From the NCBI GenBank assembly GCA_013044065.1, contig JABEVA010000348.1, positions 1 to 16,527 on the forward strand: a stretch of DNA of 16,527 nucleotides, read 5' to 3'. The stretch comes from Phycisphaerae bacterium (GTDB lineage Bacteria; Planctomycetota; Phycisphaerae; WQYP01). How positions within the stretch are numbered: the first letter of the stretch is position 1; every line of letters starts with the position of its first letter. A program made the translations under genes and the position numbers. Below are positions 7,549 through 14,832 of the stretch, one piece after another. Under the pieces are notes generated by a model. That model saw nothing but the letters and a program-made list of their open reading frames with translations. It did not search any database and was not told where the DNA came from.

Positions 7549-7608
7549 CTCCAATGCCAAAAGGCCTGCCTGTGCCGCAGTCGGGCAAGCGGAAGATGTG
7601 CCCACAGG

Positions 7609-7792
7609 ATAAGGGACCGCGCAAAAATAAATTCGTGTTTTACGGCGCTGAGGCTTTGTCCGAAATTTTGGCCGCTGGCGAGACGTGACGGGCACGCATA
7701 CCCTGGCTCTGGGTCTGTAAGGTGCGACCATCCGAGCCGCGACCGTAAGGAAGCTGTTAACAGTGCTGGGGCTATCTTCGCCTGGTCCCTAA
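7609..7792. repeat. Palindromic dispersed repeat, copy A
   Basis: Bounded by ATAAGGGACC on the left and GGTCCCTAA on the right, which are inverted copies of each other. Read on the reverse strand, 7726-7609 matches 13505-13609 along nearly its whole length, apart from a gap of about 16 bases: shared words include CCTTACAGACCC, CCAGGGTATGCG, GCGCCGTAAAAC and CGAATTTATTTT. A central ACCC/GGGT hairpin is kept in both copies. It carries no transposase and is too short to code. It could be a MITE-like element, a REP-type palindrome or a structured RNA. Confidence 0.7.
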
Positions 7793-7807
7793 CCAAAAGG
7801 AAACTCC

Positions 7808-8896
7808 ATGGAAGTTGGAATTGTCGGTTTGCCCAATGCGGGCAAGTCCACGTTGTTTAACGCCTTGACCAATGCCGGGGCATTGGCGGCCAATTATCCC
7901 TTTGCCACCATTGAACCCAACATTGGTGTGGTCCCGGTGCCTGATGCGCGGTTGGCCCAGATTGGGCAATGGATACCGACGGAAAAGGTTGTGCCCGCGT
8001 TATTGCGTGTGGTGGATATTGCCGGCATTGTGCGGGGGGCCAGCAAAGGCGAGGGGCTGGGCAATAAATTTCTATCCCATATTCGCGAGGTAGATGCCAT
8101 TTTGCATGTGGTACGCTGTTTTACCGACCCCGATGTCATTCATGTGGATGGTGGTGCCGATCCGCTGCGCGATATCGATACGGTGGATACGGAACTGATT
8201 CTGGCGGATTTGGAAACGCTGGAACGCAGCCTCGATAAACAGCGGCGCACGGCCCGGTCCGGTGACAAAGATGCTGCGGCCACAGTGGCGGTGATGGAAA
8301 TGGCTTTTGACAACCTGCAAAAGGGAATCGGGGTGCGGGCCATTGCCGGAACGAAGCCGGAGGAACTCAAAATTCTAAGCCGTCTGGGACTGCTGAGTGC
8401 TAAACGGGTTTTGTACATCGCCAATGTGGATGAATCCGACATGCCCGGAAAAAGTGCCCTGGTGGAAAAAGTGCGGGCGCGGGCGAAGCTGGAGTCCGGC
8501 CTGGTGGTAGGCGTATGCGCCAAACTGGAAGCGGAGCTGGCTGAGTTGGGGGAACAAGACCGAGCCGCCATGCTGGCGGATTTGGGCATGGCGGAACCGG
8601 CCTTGGCAACCGTGGCCCACGAGGCGTATAAGCTGCTGGGCCTGCAAAGTTATTTTACCGCCGGCCCTAAGGAAATTCGGGCTTGGACGATCCAGCGTGG
8701 CTGCACCGCTCCGCAGGCGGCGGGAGTGATTCACACTGATTTTGAAAAGGGTTTCATTCGCGCGGAAGTGTACAGTGTGGCGGACTTGCTGGAATACAAA
8801 ACCGAGGCCGCGATTAAGGCCGCCGGTAAAATGCGATCTGAGGGAAAAACCTACATCTTTCAAGACGGCGATATTGCCCATTTTCTGTTTCATTAA
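7808..8896 (+). CDS. ychF: YchF/OLA1-family redox-regulated ATPase
   Basis: Encodes 362 residues, full length for this highly conserved Obg-related P-loop protein that prefers ATP and associates with ribosomes. Visible motifs: Walker A GLPNAGKST (7-15), DIAG (70-73) followed by IVRGASKGEGLGN, and the altered G4 motif NVDE (206-209), which is the family hallmark explaining relaxed guanine specificity. A helical insert (about 130-200) and a C-terminal TGS domain (about 280-362, FTAGPKEIRAWTI) complete it. AAAAGGAAA lies about five bases before the ATG. It appears to be a single-gene unit, with the palindromic repeat directly upstream and a clear terminator downstream. Confidence 0.97.
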   Translation: MEVGIVGLPNAGKSTLFNALTNAGALAANYPFATIEPNIGVVPVPDARLAQIGQWIPTEKVVPALLRVVDIAGIVRGASKGEGLGNKFLSHIREVDAILHVVRCFTDPDVIHVDGGADPLRDIDTVDTELILADLETLERSLDKQRRTARSGDKDAAATVAVMEMAFDNLQKGIGVRAIAGTKPEELKILSRLGLLSAKRVLYIANVDESDMPGKSALVEKVRARAKLESGLVVGVCAKLEAELAELGEQDRAAMLADLGMAEPALATVAHEAYKLLGLQSYFTAGPKEIRAWTIQRGCTAPQAAGVIHTDFEKGFIRAEVYSVADLLEYKTEAAIKAAGKMRSEGKTYIFQDGDIAHFLFH

Positions 8897-8923
8897 AAGT
8901 TGGCAGGTTTGGCCGTCTGTTTC

Positions 8924-8949
8924 AATCGTCATCTCATGGCGATTTTTTT
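8924..8949 (+). terminator. Rho-independent terminator after ychF
   Basis: AATCGTCAT (8924-8932) pairs with ATGGCGATT (8936-8944) through nine base pairs including one G-U pair, with a three-base loop, followed directly by a run of T ending at 8949. It starts 27 bases past the ychF stop. Confidence 0.85.
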
Positions 8950-9348
8950 CGTTACGCCAATGGCGATGTCAGTCGAGTGCTCTGCGCGAAACCCGGCCTT
9001 AATTTGGTTCGCGGAGGTTTTGGTTGGACCACGCCGGGTACCGCGGAATTGCCGAAATTACCAATAGATTAAATGGGCTACTCGAATGGTTACACGGGCC
9101 CACGCGGCATTGCGGCATCAGGTTGCCACAGCACCATGGAAACAGTCGGCGGAAACGTTTGGAGGCCTGGGAAGGCATCAGGTATGCAGGTTTGTCTGCG
9201 GTGGTGGCTACGGTTGGCTATGTTCCGGCGGTAGTGGTCAATTTGACGTGCTGCGGGCTTTGAGGTATCAATAGCCAATGTACAGCTCGCTTCCGTCGGC
9301 TTTGGCCTATTGTGGTTGGCGAGGTACGGTTTTTTCGGAGCAGATGCC
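8950..9348. other. Gene-free region before infC
   Basis: Short open frames on both strands here lack start signals and protein-like composition. A near-duplicate GGCATCAGGT occurs at about 9113-9122 and 9175-9184. The only regulatory signal recognised is the promoter-like pair at 9243-9271. No L20-type leader or riboswitch was recognised. Confidence 0.5.
9243..9271 (+). promoter_or_regulatory. Candidate sigma70 promoter for infC
   Basis: TTGACG (9243-9248), a 17-base spacer and TATCAA (9266-9271). Five of six and four of six consensus bases match. It would give a leader of about 70 bases before the infC ATT start. Confidence 0.45.
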
Positions 9349-9870
9349 ATTAGTCAGCATGGGTTGCGTTGCAACGAGCAGATTCGTATTTCACCGGTTC
9401 GTTTAATCGATCAGCATAACACGCAAATCGGCGTGGTCCCTATTGTTGAAGCGATGCGCGCGGCCCGTGAAGCCGGAATGGATTTGGTGGAAGTGTCTCC
9501 GATGGAGAAACCACCAGTTTGCCGGGTGATGGATTATGGCAAGTGGAAGTATAAGCAGCGCAAAAAGGAACAAAAGTCACATGCTGGTTCGCATGTGACC
9601 CAACTCAAGGAATTGCGCATCCGCAGTGTGAAAATCGACGTTCACGATCAGAACACCACCATGAACAAAGCCCGAAAATTTCTGGAAGAAGGCCATAAAG
9701 TGCAATTCAACATGATGTTTCGTGGACGAGAGATGGCGCACGTGGACTTGGGCCGACAGATTCTGGATCGTTTTAGAACCGACTTGGGCAACATGTGTAA
9801 AACCGAGCGCGAGCCGCGGCTGGAAGGCAACCGCATGATCATGATCTTAACCCCCAAAGCCGCGTCCTGA
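9349..9870 (+). CDS. infC: Translation initiation factor IF-3, ATT start
   Basis: Encodes 173 residues. IF-3 binds the 30S subunit, prevents premature 50S joining and checks start-codon/initiator-tRNA pairing. The N-domain (C-N-E-Q-I-R then VRLID, and VSPMEKPPVCRVMDYGKWKY) and the C-domain (ELRIRSVKID, KFLEEGHKVQFNMMFRGREM) are both complete. The start is placed at ATT 9349-9351: GGAG at 9337-9340 lies eight bases before it, the product begins where IF-3 proteins normally do, and there is no in-frame ATG upstream. The in-frame TTG at 9310 has no ribosome binding site and adds an unrelated tail; TTG 9364 also has none. ATT matches the known AUU start of E. coli infC, used for autoregulation because IF-3 discriminates against it. 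The usual rpmI-rplT genes do not follow. Confidence 0.95.
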   Translation: MSQHGLRCNEQIRISPVRLIDQHNTQIGVVPIVEAMRAAREAGMDLVEVSPMEKPPVCRVMDYGKWKYKQRKKEQKSHAGSHVTQLKELRIRSVKIDVHDQNTTMNKARKFLEEGHKVQFNMMFRGREMAHVDLGRQILDRFRTDLGNMCKTEREPRLEGNRMIMILTPKAAS

Positions 9871-9876
9871 TTGTCG

Positions 9877-9896
9877 CTGCGGCGTTTTGCCGGCAG
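9877..9896 (+). terminator. Hairpin just after infC
   Basis: CTGCGGC and GCCGGCAG can pair (one bulged G) around GTTTT, seven bases after the infC stop. No T tract follows, so it may be an attenuator or 3'-end stabilising hairpin rather than a full terminator. Confidence 0.25.
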
Positions 9897-9972
9897 GCTC
9901 ATTCCCGGAAATCTCTGGCGGCCTTATCATGGTTCCGGGCCGGGTGCGTTGCCATCGGGCACCGGGGTACGG

Positions 9973-11667
9973 ATGGTTGAATCAACACACGTCGTTACAC
10001 CTTCAAGCTCCATGGGCCGGCGGCTAAGGCTGCTGGCATGGATGGGCATTCTGGCTGGGACGCTGGCGGCCTGGGCGTTGCTGGTGCGGATCGGCTTTCA
10101 AATGGACCAAAAGACGATTCTGTTGCGGTTGTGGATGTGCAGTGCGCTGGTGATGGTGTTTTTGTCGGCTATCGCCTGGCTGCTTCATACCACACCGCCA
10201 TGGGCCATCAAATTGCCGCCATGGCTGACGGTGGCAATTATTTTAATTGTGGCGGTGGGGTTGCGCATAGCCATGATGGTCTGGTGGGTGCCGACCCTGT
10301 CGGATGATTTTTTTCGTTATCGACGTGATGGGCATGTGGTAATCCATGGGATGAATCCCTATCGTTATCTGCCCACCGACATGGCCGTGGGGCATCCGGC
10401 CAACTGGAATCTTTCCTATGCTCAAGTGGCGTCGTATCCTTACGATTTAATGGACCGCATGAGCAACAATGCCCAGGTGCCGACGATTTATGGGCCAGTG
10501 TCGGAAGTGCTCTTCGGGGCGGCGGCCTGGATGGAGCATCATTTTGTGGCGGCAGGGCGGTTTCATCCCCGCGCCGTGCCCCCACCGCGCAACACGCGGC
10601 GTTGGTACGCCCTGTTTTATCAGCTTGGCCACAATCCGAGGTTCTGGCCCTACCGCGGAATGCATGTGTTGGCGGATGTCGGTGTGGTGATCTGGCTGTT
10701 GCTGATTCTGGCCCAGATGAAACGCAGTCTGTGGTGGGCGGTACTATATGCATGGAATCCGCTGCCGCTGATCGAAATCGCCGGTAATGGGCATCTGGAA
10801 TCGCCGGGAGTATTTTTTTTTATGGGGGCGTTCTGGGCGGGAAATAAGAGGAATTGGGGTCTGGCGGCGGCATGTTTAGCGTTGGCCCTGATGGTCAAAA
10901 TTTACGCGATTATTGCCGTTCCCGTATTCGTGCTCTGGTTTTTTCAGGAAACCCCGGTAAAAAATTGGCGGGCTGGACTACAGCGTCTGGCGCGGCCCGC
11001 GGTGATTTATATTCTGGTGACGGTGGCGTGTTTGCTGCCATTTATGACCGGGCTACCGGACCTTTACCGCACCATGCGGATTTACGCCCAAAATTGGGAA
11101 TTCAACGGTCTGCTCTTTCATTTGCTGCGCTGGCTCGCGTTCGAGGGAAACGCGGGTCCGATACGCCCGATTCTGGCGGTTTTGTGGTGGGGCGGGATGG
11201 TGGTCATTCTGGCTGCAGCCTGGCGTGGGCGCTGGCCGGCACCCAGGGTGATGGGGCATACGTTGATGCTCTATCTGATGTTGATGCCGCAGGTTTATCC
11301 ATGGTACGTGCTCTGGCCGCTGGCGTTGCTGCCGCTGGCATGGAATTCCAGCACCTGGATATTTTCGTGGACCGTGTTGCTAAGTTATCAGGTATGGATG
11401 ATTTACCATGCCACGGGCCAATGGCGCATGTCGGAGTGGGTCTTTCTGGTGGAATGGATGCCGGTGGTTGCGCTGGCGTTTTACCAGTGGGGGGCTGATG
11501 GTGGTTGGCGGTTGTTGCGGCGGCGGGTCGTGCGGCACAGCATGTTCGGGGAGGGCAACTGGCCAAGTGCGAGCCGGTGGTGCCGGTGGCGACGATACGG
11601 GCCAACAGACTTCTTAGATTTTCGGCCTAAATGCGTAATGCCTACTGAAAGGAAAGACATTTTATGA
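9973..11667 (+). CDS. Polytopic membrane protein, GT-C/GT87-like glycosyltransferase
   Basis: Encodes about 564 residues with roughly ten or more hydrophobic segments. An extracytoplasmic first loop carries an acidic pair (S-D111-D112-F-F-R-Y-R-R-D-G) followed by HGMNPYRYLP (125-134); this Asp/Asp-then-G-x-N-P-Y pattern is typical of lipid-linked-sugar GT-C mannosyltransferases (GT39/GT83/GT87 type). It probably transfers a sugar from a polyprenyl-phosphate donor at the outer face of the membrane; acceptor unknown. The frame is open from the infC stop. ATG 9973, with GGGG a few bases before it, is chosen over ATG 10012, which has no ribosome binding site. The last 45 residues are an Arg/Trp-rich non-membrane tail. 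The stop overlaps the sulfatase start (ATGA), so the two are probably co-translated. Confidence 0.7.
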   Translation: MVESTHVVTPSSSMGRRLRLLAWMGILAGTLAAWALLVRIGFQMDQKTILLRLWMCSALVMVFLSAIAWLLHTTPPWAIKLPPWLTVAIILIVAVGLRIAMMVWWVPTLSDDFFRYRRDGHVVIHGMNPYRYLPTDMAVGHPANWNLSYAQVASYPYDLMDRMSNNAQVPTIYGPVSEVLFGAAAWMEHHFVAAGRFHPRAVPPPRNTRRWYALFYQLGHNPRFWPYRGMHVLADVGVVIWLLLILAQMKRSLWWAVLYAWNPLPLIEIAGNGHLESPGVFFFMGAFWAGNKRNWGLAAACLALALMVKIYAIIAVPVFVLWFFQETPVKNWRAGLQRLARPAVIYILVTVACLLPFMTGLPDLYRTMRIYAQNWEFNGLLFHLLRWLAFEGNAGPIRPILAVLWWGGMVVILAAAWRGRWPAPRVMGHTLMLYLMLMPQVYPWYVLWPLALLPLAWNSSTWIFSWTVLLSYQVWMIYHATGQWRMSEWVFLVEWMPVVALAFYQWGADGGWRLLRRRVVRHSMFGEGNWPSASRWCRWRRYGPTDFLDFRPKCVMPTERKDIL

Positions 11668-12971
11668 AGAAAACAGGGCGTCCGAATTTCATTGTCTTTT
11701 TGACCGACCAGCAGAGGTGGGACAGCACCGGCGTGCATGGCAATCCACTGGGATTAACGCCGAATTTCGACGCCATGGCGGCCGGCGGAACCCATGCTTT
11801 CAACGCCTTTACCTGTCAACCCGTGTGTGGGCCGGCACGCAGTTGTCTGCAAACCGGCTTGTATGCCACCACGACGGGTTGTTATTGCAATGGAGCAGTG
11901 CCCCAGCCGGGACAGAAAATGTTGGGCCATTATTTTCGCCAGGCGGGTTATTCCACAGGTTACATAGGTAAGTGGCATCTGGCCAATCAGGATCCTGTGC
12001 CGGTGGGGCAGCGGGGTGGCTACCAGCATTGGCTGGCGGCGAATTTGCTGGAAATGACCTCCGATTCCTATCGGTGCGATGTGTTTGATGAAAAGAATAA
12101 CCCGGTGCGCTTGCCCGGCTACCGGGTGGATGGTTTAACCGATGCGGCAATCCGATTTGTGGATGCCAACCGGCAAAATCCATTTTTTTTGTTTTTATCT
12201 TTTCTGGAGCCGCATCAACAAAACCATTTGGACAATTACCCCGCGCCCGAGGGCTATCGCCAGCAGTATCAGGGCCGCTGGATGCCAGCGGATTTGGAAG
12301 AACTCGGTGGAGTGGCAGCCCGTCATTTGGGTGGGTATTGGGGCATGGTGAAGCGCCTCGACGAAGCGTTGGGCCGCATTCGCGATGCCCTCAAAAGTCT
12401 GGCCTTGACGGATAACACCGTCATCCTATTTACGTCCGATCATGGCTGTCATTTCAAAACCAGAAATGATGAATTCAAGCGGAGTTGCCACGAAAGTTCC
12501 ATTCGGGTGCCGACCGCCCTTTACGGCGGACCATTTACAGGTGGCGGGCAACTGCGCCAGCTTGTAAGTCTCATTGATCTTGCGCCAACGCTGCTGGATG
12601 CCGCGGGCATTGCCGTTCCCAGGGCCATGCAGGGACGCTCACTTTTGCCGCTGCTGCGTGGCCGATCGCCGGCATGGCCGCAGGAGGTTTTTGTGCAGAT
12701 CAGCGAATCCCAAGTGGGGCGGGCCATTCGCACGCATCAGTGGAAATACGGCGTGACGGCACCGGATAAAGATGGCTGGAAAGATTCGCAAGCGGACCAA
12801 TACGTGGAACAGTATCTATACGATTTGGAGGCCGACCCGGCGGAACTTAATAACTTGGCGGGAGCCAAGTCCCATTTGGATATCGCCCAAGAATTGAAAG
12901 GCCGATTGCTGGCGCGCATGGTGCGGGCGGGCGAGACCAAGCCTATTATCCGCCCTGCGCCGCGTGCCTGA
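11664..12971 (+). CDS. Cys-type sulfatase, apparently cytoplasmic
   Basis: Encodes 435 residues of the alkaline-phosphatase-superfamily sulfatases. The maturation motif C55-G-P-A-R59 (CxPxR) predicts conversion of Cys55 to formylglycine by an FGE enzyme, not encoded here. Other active-site elements: D15-Q16 on the first strand, GKWHL (K103, H105), SDHG (D259, H260) and K272/H276 downstream; calcium would be bound by the Asp set. It would hydrolyse a sulfate ester, substrate unknown. No signal peptide is seen: the first strand (PNFIVFLTDQQ) begins at residue 7, unlike most planctomycete sulfatases. AAAGGAAAG lies about seven bases before the ATG, which overlaps the membrane glycosyltransferase gene by four bases. 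The pairing may mean handling of a sulfated glycoconjugate or recycled saccharide; that is inference. Confidence 0.92.
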   Translation: MKKTGRPNFIVFLTDQQRWDSTGVHGNPLGLTPNFDAMAAGGTHAFNAFTCQPVCGPARSCLQTGLYATTTGCYCNGAVPQPGQKMLGHYFRQAGYSTGYIGKWHLANQDPVPVGQRGGYQHWLAANLLEMTSDSYRCDVFDEKNNPVRLPGYRVDGLTDAAIRFVDANRQNPFFLFLSFLEPHQQNHLDNYPAPEGYRQQYQGRWMPADLEELGGVAARHLGGYWGMVKRLDEALGRIRDALKSLALTDNTVILFTSDHGCHFKTRNDEFKRSCHESSIRVPTALYGGPFTGGGQLRQLVSLIDLAPTLLDAAGIAVPRAMQGRSLLPLLRGRSPAWPQEVFVQISESQVGRAIRTHQWKYGVTAPDKDGWKDSQADQYVEQYLYDLEADPAELNNLAGAKSHLDIAQELKGRLLARMVRAGETKPIIRPAPRA

Positions 12972-13029
12972 CTCTGGCCTGCCCTACGGTTGACCTGATG
13001 AAAACCCTCATAATTTCAGCGAAACCGTG

Positions 13030-13045
13030 GGTGCGATTTCGCGCC
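13030..13045 (+). terminator. Candidate terminator after the sulfatase gene
   Basis: GGTGCG pairs with CGCGCC (one G-U pair) around ATTT, followed by GATTTCTT, about 60 bases past the sulfatase stop. The stem is short and the T run is interrupted. Confidence 0.4.
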
Positions 13046-13438
13046 GATTTCTTGCGTATCAGATAGTTCCAGCCTTACAAAACAACACCCTACGGCGGCC
13101 GGTGACAAAAGGGCACCATCTTCGCAGACAATTTTCACACTGGCCGGCGCGGGTCCTGCACCCATTTTGCAGGCCATCGCATAGCTTGGACGGGGAAAAT
13201 CCATCCGGGCCGCTTTTGAGTATCGGGAATCGGCTCTACGGCATGACGTCCACAGACAGTCGCGTGGGCGGTGGAATAATCTTTTTTCTTCAACCTCCGG
13301 ACGCATAGGGAGAAAACCGCCTTTAGCTTCAAACTCGGTCTCCGGAGAGCCAATAATCCCATAGACGGCCCTTAAGGCGTTATCATTTTTCTGGTGCCGC
13401 CCCAGCCACAGCGATAGCCTCAGGTGCTTGATTTACAC

Positions 13439-13609
13439 TTAGGAACCGGGCAAAAATAACTTCACACTTTCCGGCTGTTTTTTTGGGCCGCTGGCGGCGT
13501 TGCTCGCTCCTTACAGACCCAAGGCCAGGGTATGCGCGCCCGTCGCGTCTTGCCAGCAGCTAAAATTACTGCGCCGTAAAACCCGAATTTATTTTGCCCA
13601 GTCCCTTAC
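13439..13609. repeat. Palindromic dispersed repeat, copy B
   Basis: The right arm (13505-13609) is the reverse complement of most of copy A. The left arm (13439-13497) resembles the opposite orientation: TTAGGAACCGGGCAAAAATAA and later GGCCGCTGGCG match the outer part of copy A read forward. The whole locus is therefore an imperfect inverted repeat with outer ends TTAGGAACC and GTCCCTTAC, close to the ends of copy A. The arms have diverged and copy B lacks about 16 bases present in copy A. It lies just downstream of the stop of the Gfo/Idh/MocA gene. Confidence 0.65.
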
Positions 13610-13645
13610 GGTTTAACTTTAATGCCATTAGGCTGCGTCCCCGTT

Positions 13646-14797
13646 TCACCGCCTTGGCTTAACGTTGATCCTCCGAGGTGAAACATTGCGTGTAAGCTTA
13701 CGTATTTTACCTGGAATCTGCGGCTGGCCGGTTTCGGCACTGATGACTGCCGCAAAGCATACGGCCAGGCCACGCAGGTTATCCCGGGCGCTGTTCAGCG
13801 GTGAGCGTTTTTCTTCGACAGCTCTAAGCAGTTCGCTCATGCTGCCCAAAAAACCGCCCGGGAACCAACTTCCCTCAAGCTTGGGGGCGGCAATTCCTTT
13901 GGTGGTGGAAAGCAACAATTGCTCATGGCAGCCGCTCCCTTTGCCCTGCGAATTGATGGTTCGCTTGGTGCCGGCGACATAAATGGTGTCGAGTTGACCG
14001 AACTGCGTGAAGCCGTCAAAGGCCAGCGTCGCCTGCGCACCGTCGTATTCAATGATGGTCTCGCCGAGCAGAGGTGGCGTGGCGGTCTGGCCGTGGGCAT
14101 GGCAAATCGTCGCGTATACTCTTTTCGCTTGGGCGTCGCCCATGATGCAGGTGAGAATATCAAACCAATGGATGGCATAATCATACAAAATAATATGGTG
14201 AACACGGTTAAAAATCGTGGGGGTGATCCAGTCGTGATTCCAGTGACAATGCAAATGTGCGGCCAGAATGTCGCCGAGCAGTCCGTTGCCAACGGCGAGG
14301 CGGGTGTAAGCGAATTGCGGAGCCCAGCGGCCGTTCTGGTTCACGGCCAGCAGCACCCCTTTCTGATCCGCCAGCTTGGCAAAGTGATAGCCTTTATCCA
14401 AGTCGAGCACAAAAGGCTTCTGCGAGAGCGTGTGCTTGCGGGCCTTCAGCGATGCGGGGATCAGATAGGCCCGCTCCTTGGGGTGCGTGGCAATATCGAC
14501 CACTTCGATATCATCGCGTTTGAGCAGGTCGCGGTAATCGGTATAGGTTTGGGCGTCGGGGAAGAATTGCCTGCGCCCATTTTCGGCGCGTTCTGGAATA
14601 AGATCGCATAATGCCACCACGTTATATCCGGCTTTGCGATAGGCGGTCAGGTGTTGTTCGGATATTCCGCCGCAACCGATCAGGCCGATGGGGGGATTGT
14701 AGCGCCGAGGATTTTTCGGGTGGTAGGGCAGGTTCGGCGCGGCGATGGTGGGGCCGCCGGACTCCTTACCCAGGCCGTAGGTTTTCTTTTTTGCCAT
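13646..14797 (-). CDS. Gfo/Idh/MocA-family oxidoreductase (second in operon)
   Basis: Encodes 383 residues. A short basic leader precedes a Rossmann fold with GLIGCGGISEQH (38-49) for NAD(P) binding. The family's E-K-P motif, whose Lys takes part in catalysis, reads Q126-K127-P128. The C-terminal alpha/beta domain carries the H-H-I-I-L-Y-D-Y-A-I-H-W-F-D signature expected for substrate-binding histidines in this family. It probably oxidises or reduces a sugar, inositol or related polyol. ATG 14797 has no good Shine-Dalgarno sequence; the alternative TTG 14836 overlaps the upstream stop but has GGTGAG directly abutting it, which is too close. It follows the first oxidoreductase by 35 bp, so co-transcription and perhaps translational coupling are likely. 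There is no twin-arginine signal, so it is cytoplasmic. Confidence 0.88.
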   Translation of the reverse strand: MAKKKTYGLGKESGGPTIAAPNLPYHPKNPRRYNPPIGLIGCGGISEQHLTAYRKAGYNVVALCDLIPERAENGRRQFFPDAQTYTDYRDLLKRDDIEVVDIATHPKERAYLIPASLKARKHTLSQKPFVLDLDKGYHFAKLADQKGVLLAVNQNGRWAPQFAYTRLAVGNGLLGDILAAHLHCHWNHDWITPTIFNRVHHIILYDYAIHWFDILTCIMGDAQAKRVYATICHAHGQTATPPLLGETIIEYDGAQATLAFDGFTQFGQLDTIYVAGTKRTINSQGKGSGCHEQLLLSTTKGIAAPKLEGSWFPGGFLGSMSELLRAVEEKRSPLNSARDNLRGLAVCFAAVISAETGQPQIPGKIRKLTRNVSPRRINVKPRR

Positions 14798-14832
14798 GAT
14801 GGGGTCTTTAAAAAAATGGTGGGGTAAAACAA

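Larger units (their letters stand above)
7440..7807. other. Divergent intergenic region
   Basis: No coding sequence was recognised here between the divergent flavoprotein and ychF genes. It holds the GC palindrome at 7459-7477, a weak forward promoter-like pair at 7520-7548 and the palindromic repeat at 7609-7792. Open frames in this stretch read out of the repeat and have no protein-like composition. Confidence 0.6.
12972..13645. other. Gene-poor region between convergent operons
   Basis: No gene is called. It holds the hairpin at 13030-13045 and the second palindromic repeat copy (13439-13609). On the reverse strand a frame is open from about 13433 to a TGA at 13016. Its 5' part (around 13390-13280) has protein-like composition (G-I-I-G-S-P-E-T-E-F-E-A-K-G-G), but it has no start signal and degenerates in quality after about 40 codons. 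It may be a decayed gene remnant, but this is weak. Confidence 0.4.

Noticed and set aside
9024..9350. Small open frames on both strands before infC
   Set aside because: No ribosome binding sites, unusual composition, and the reverse frame runs over the infC Shine-Dalgarno region.
7609..13609. Composite transposon bounded by the inverted repeat copies A and B
   Set aside because: The DNA between them holds housekeeping genes (ychF, infC) and no transposase; the copies are better explained as dispersed repeats.
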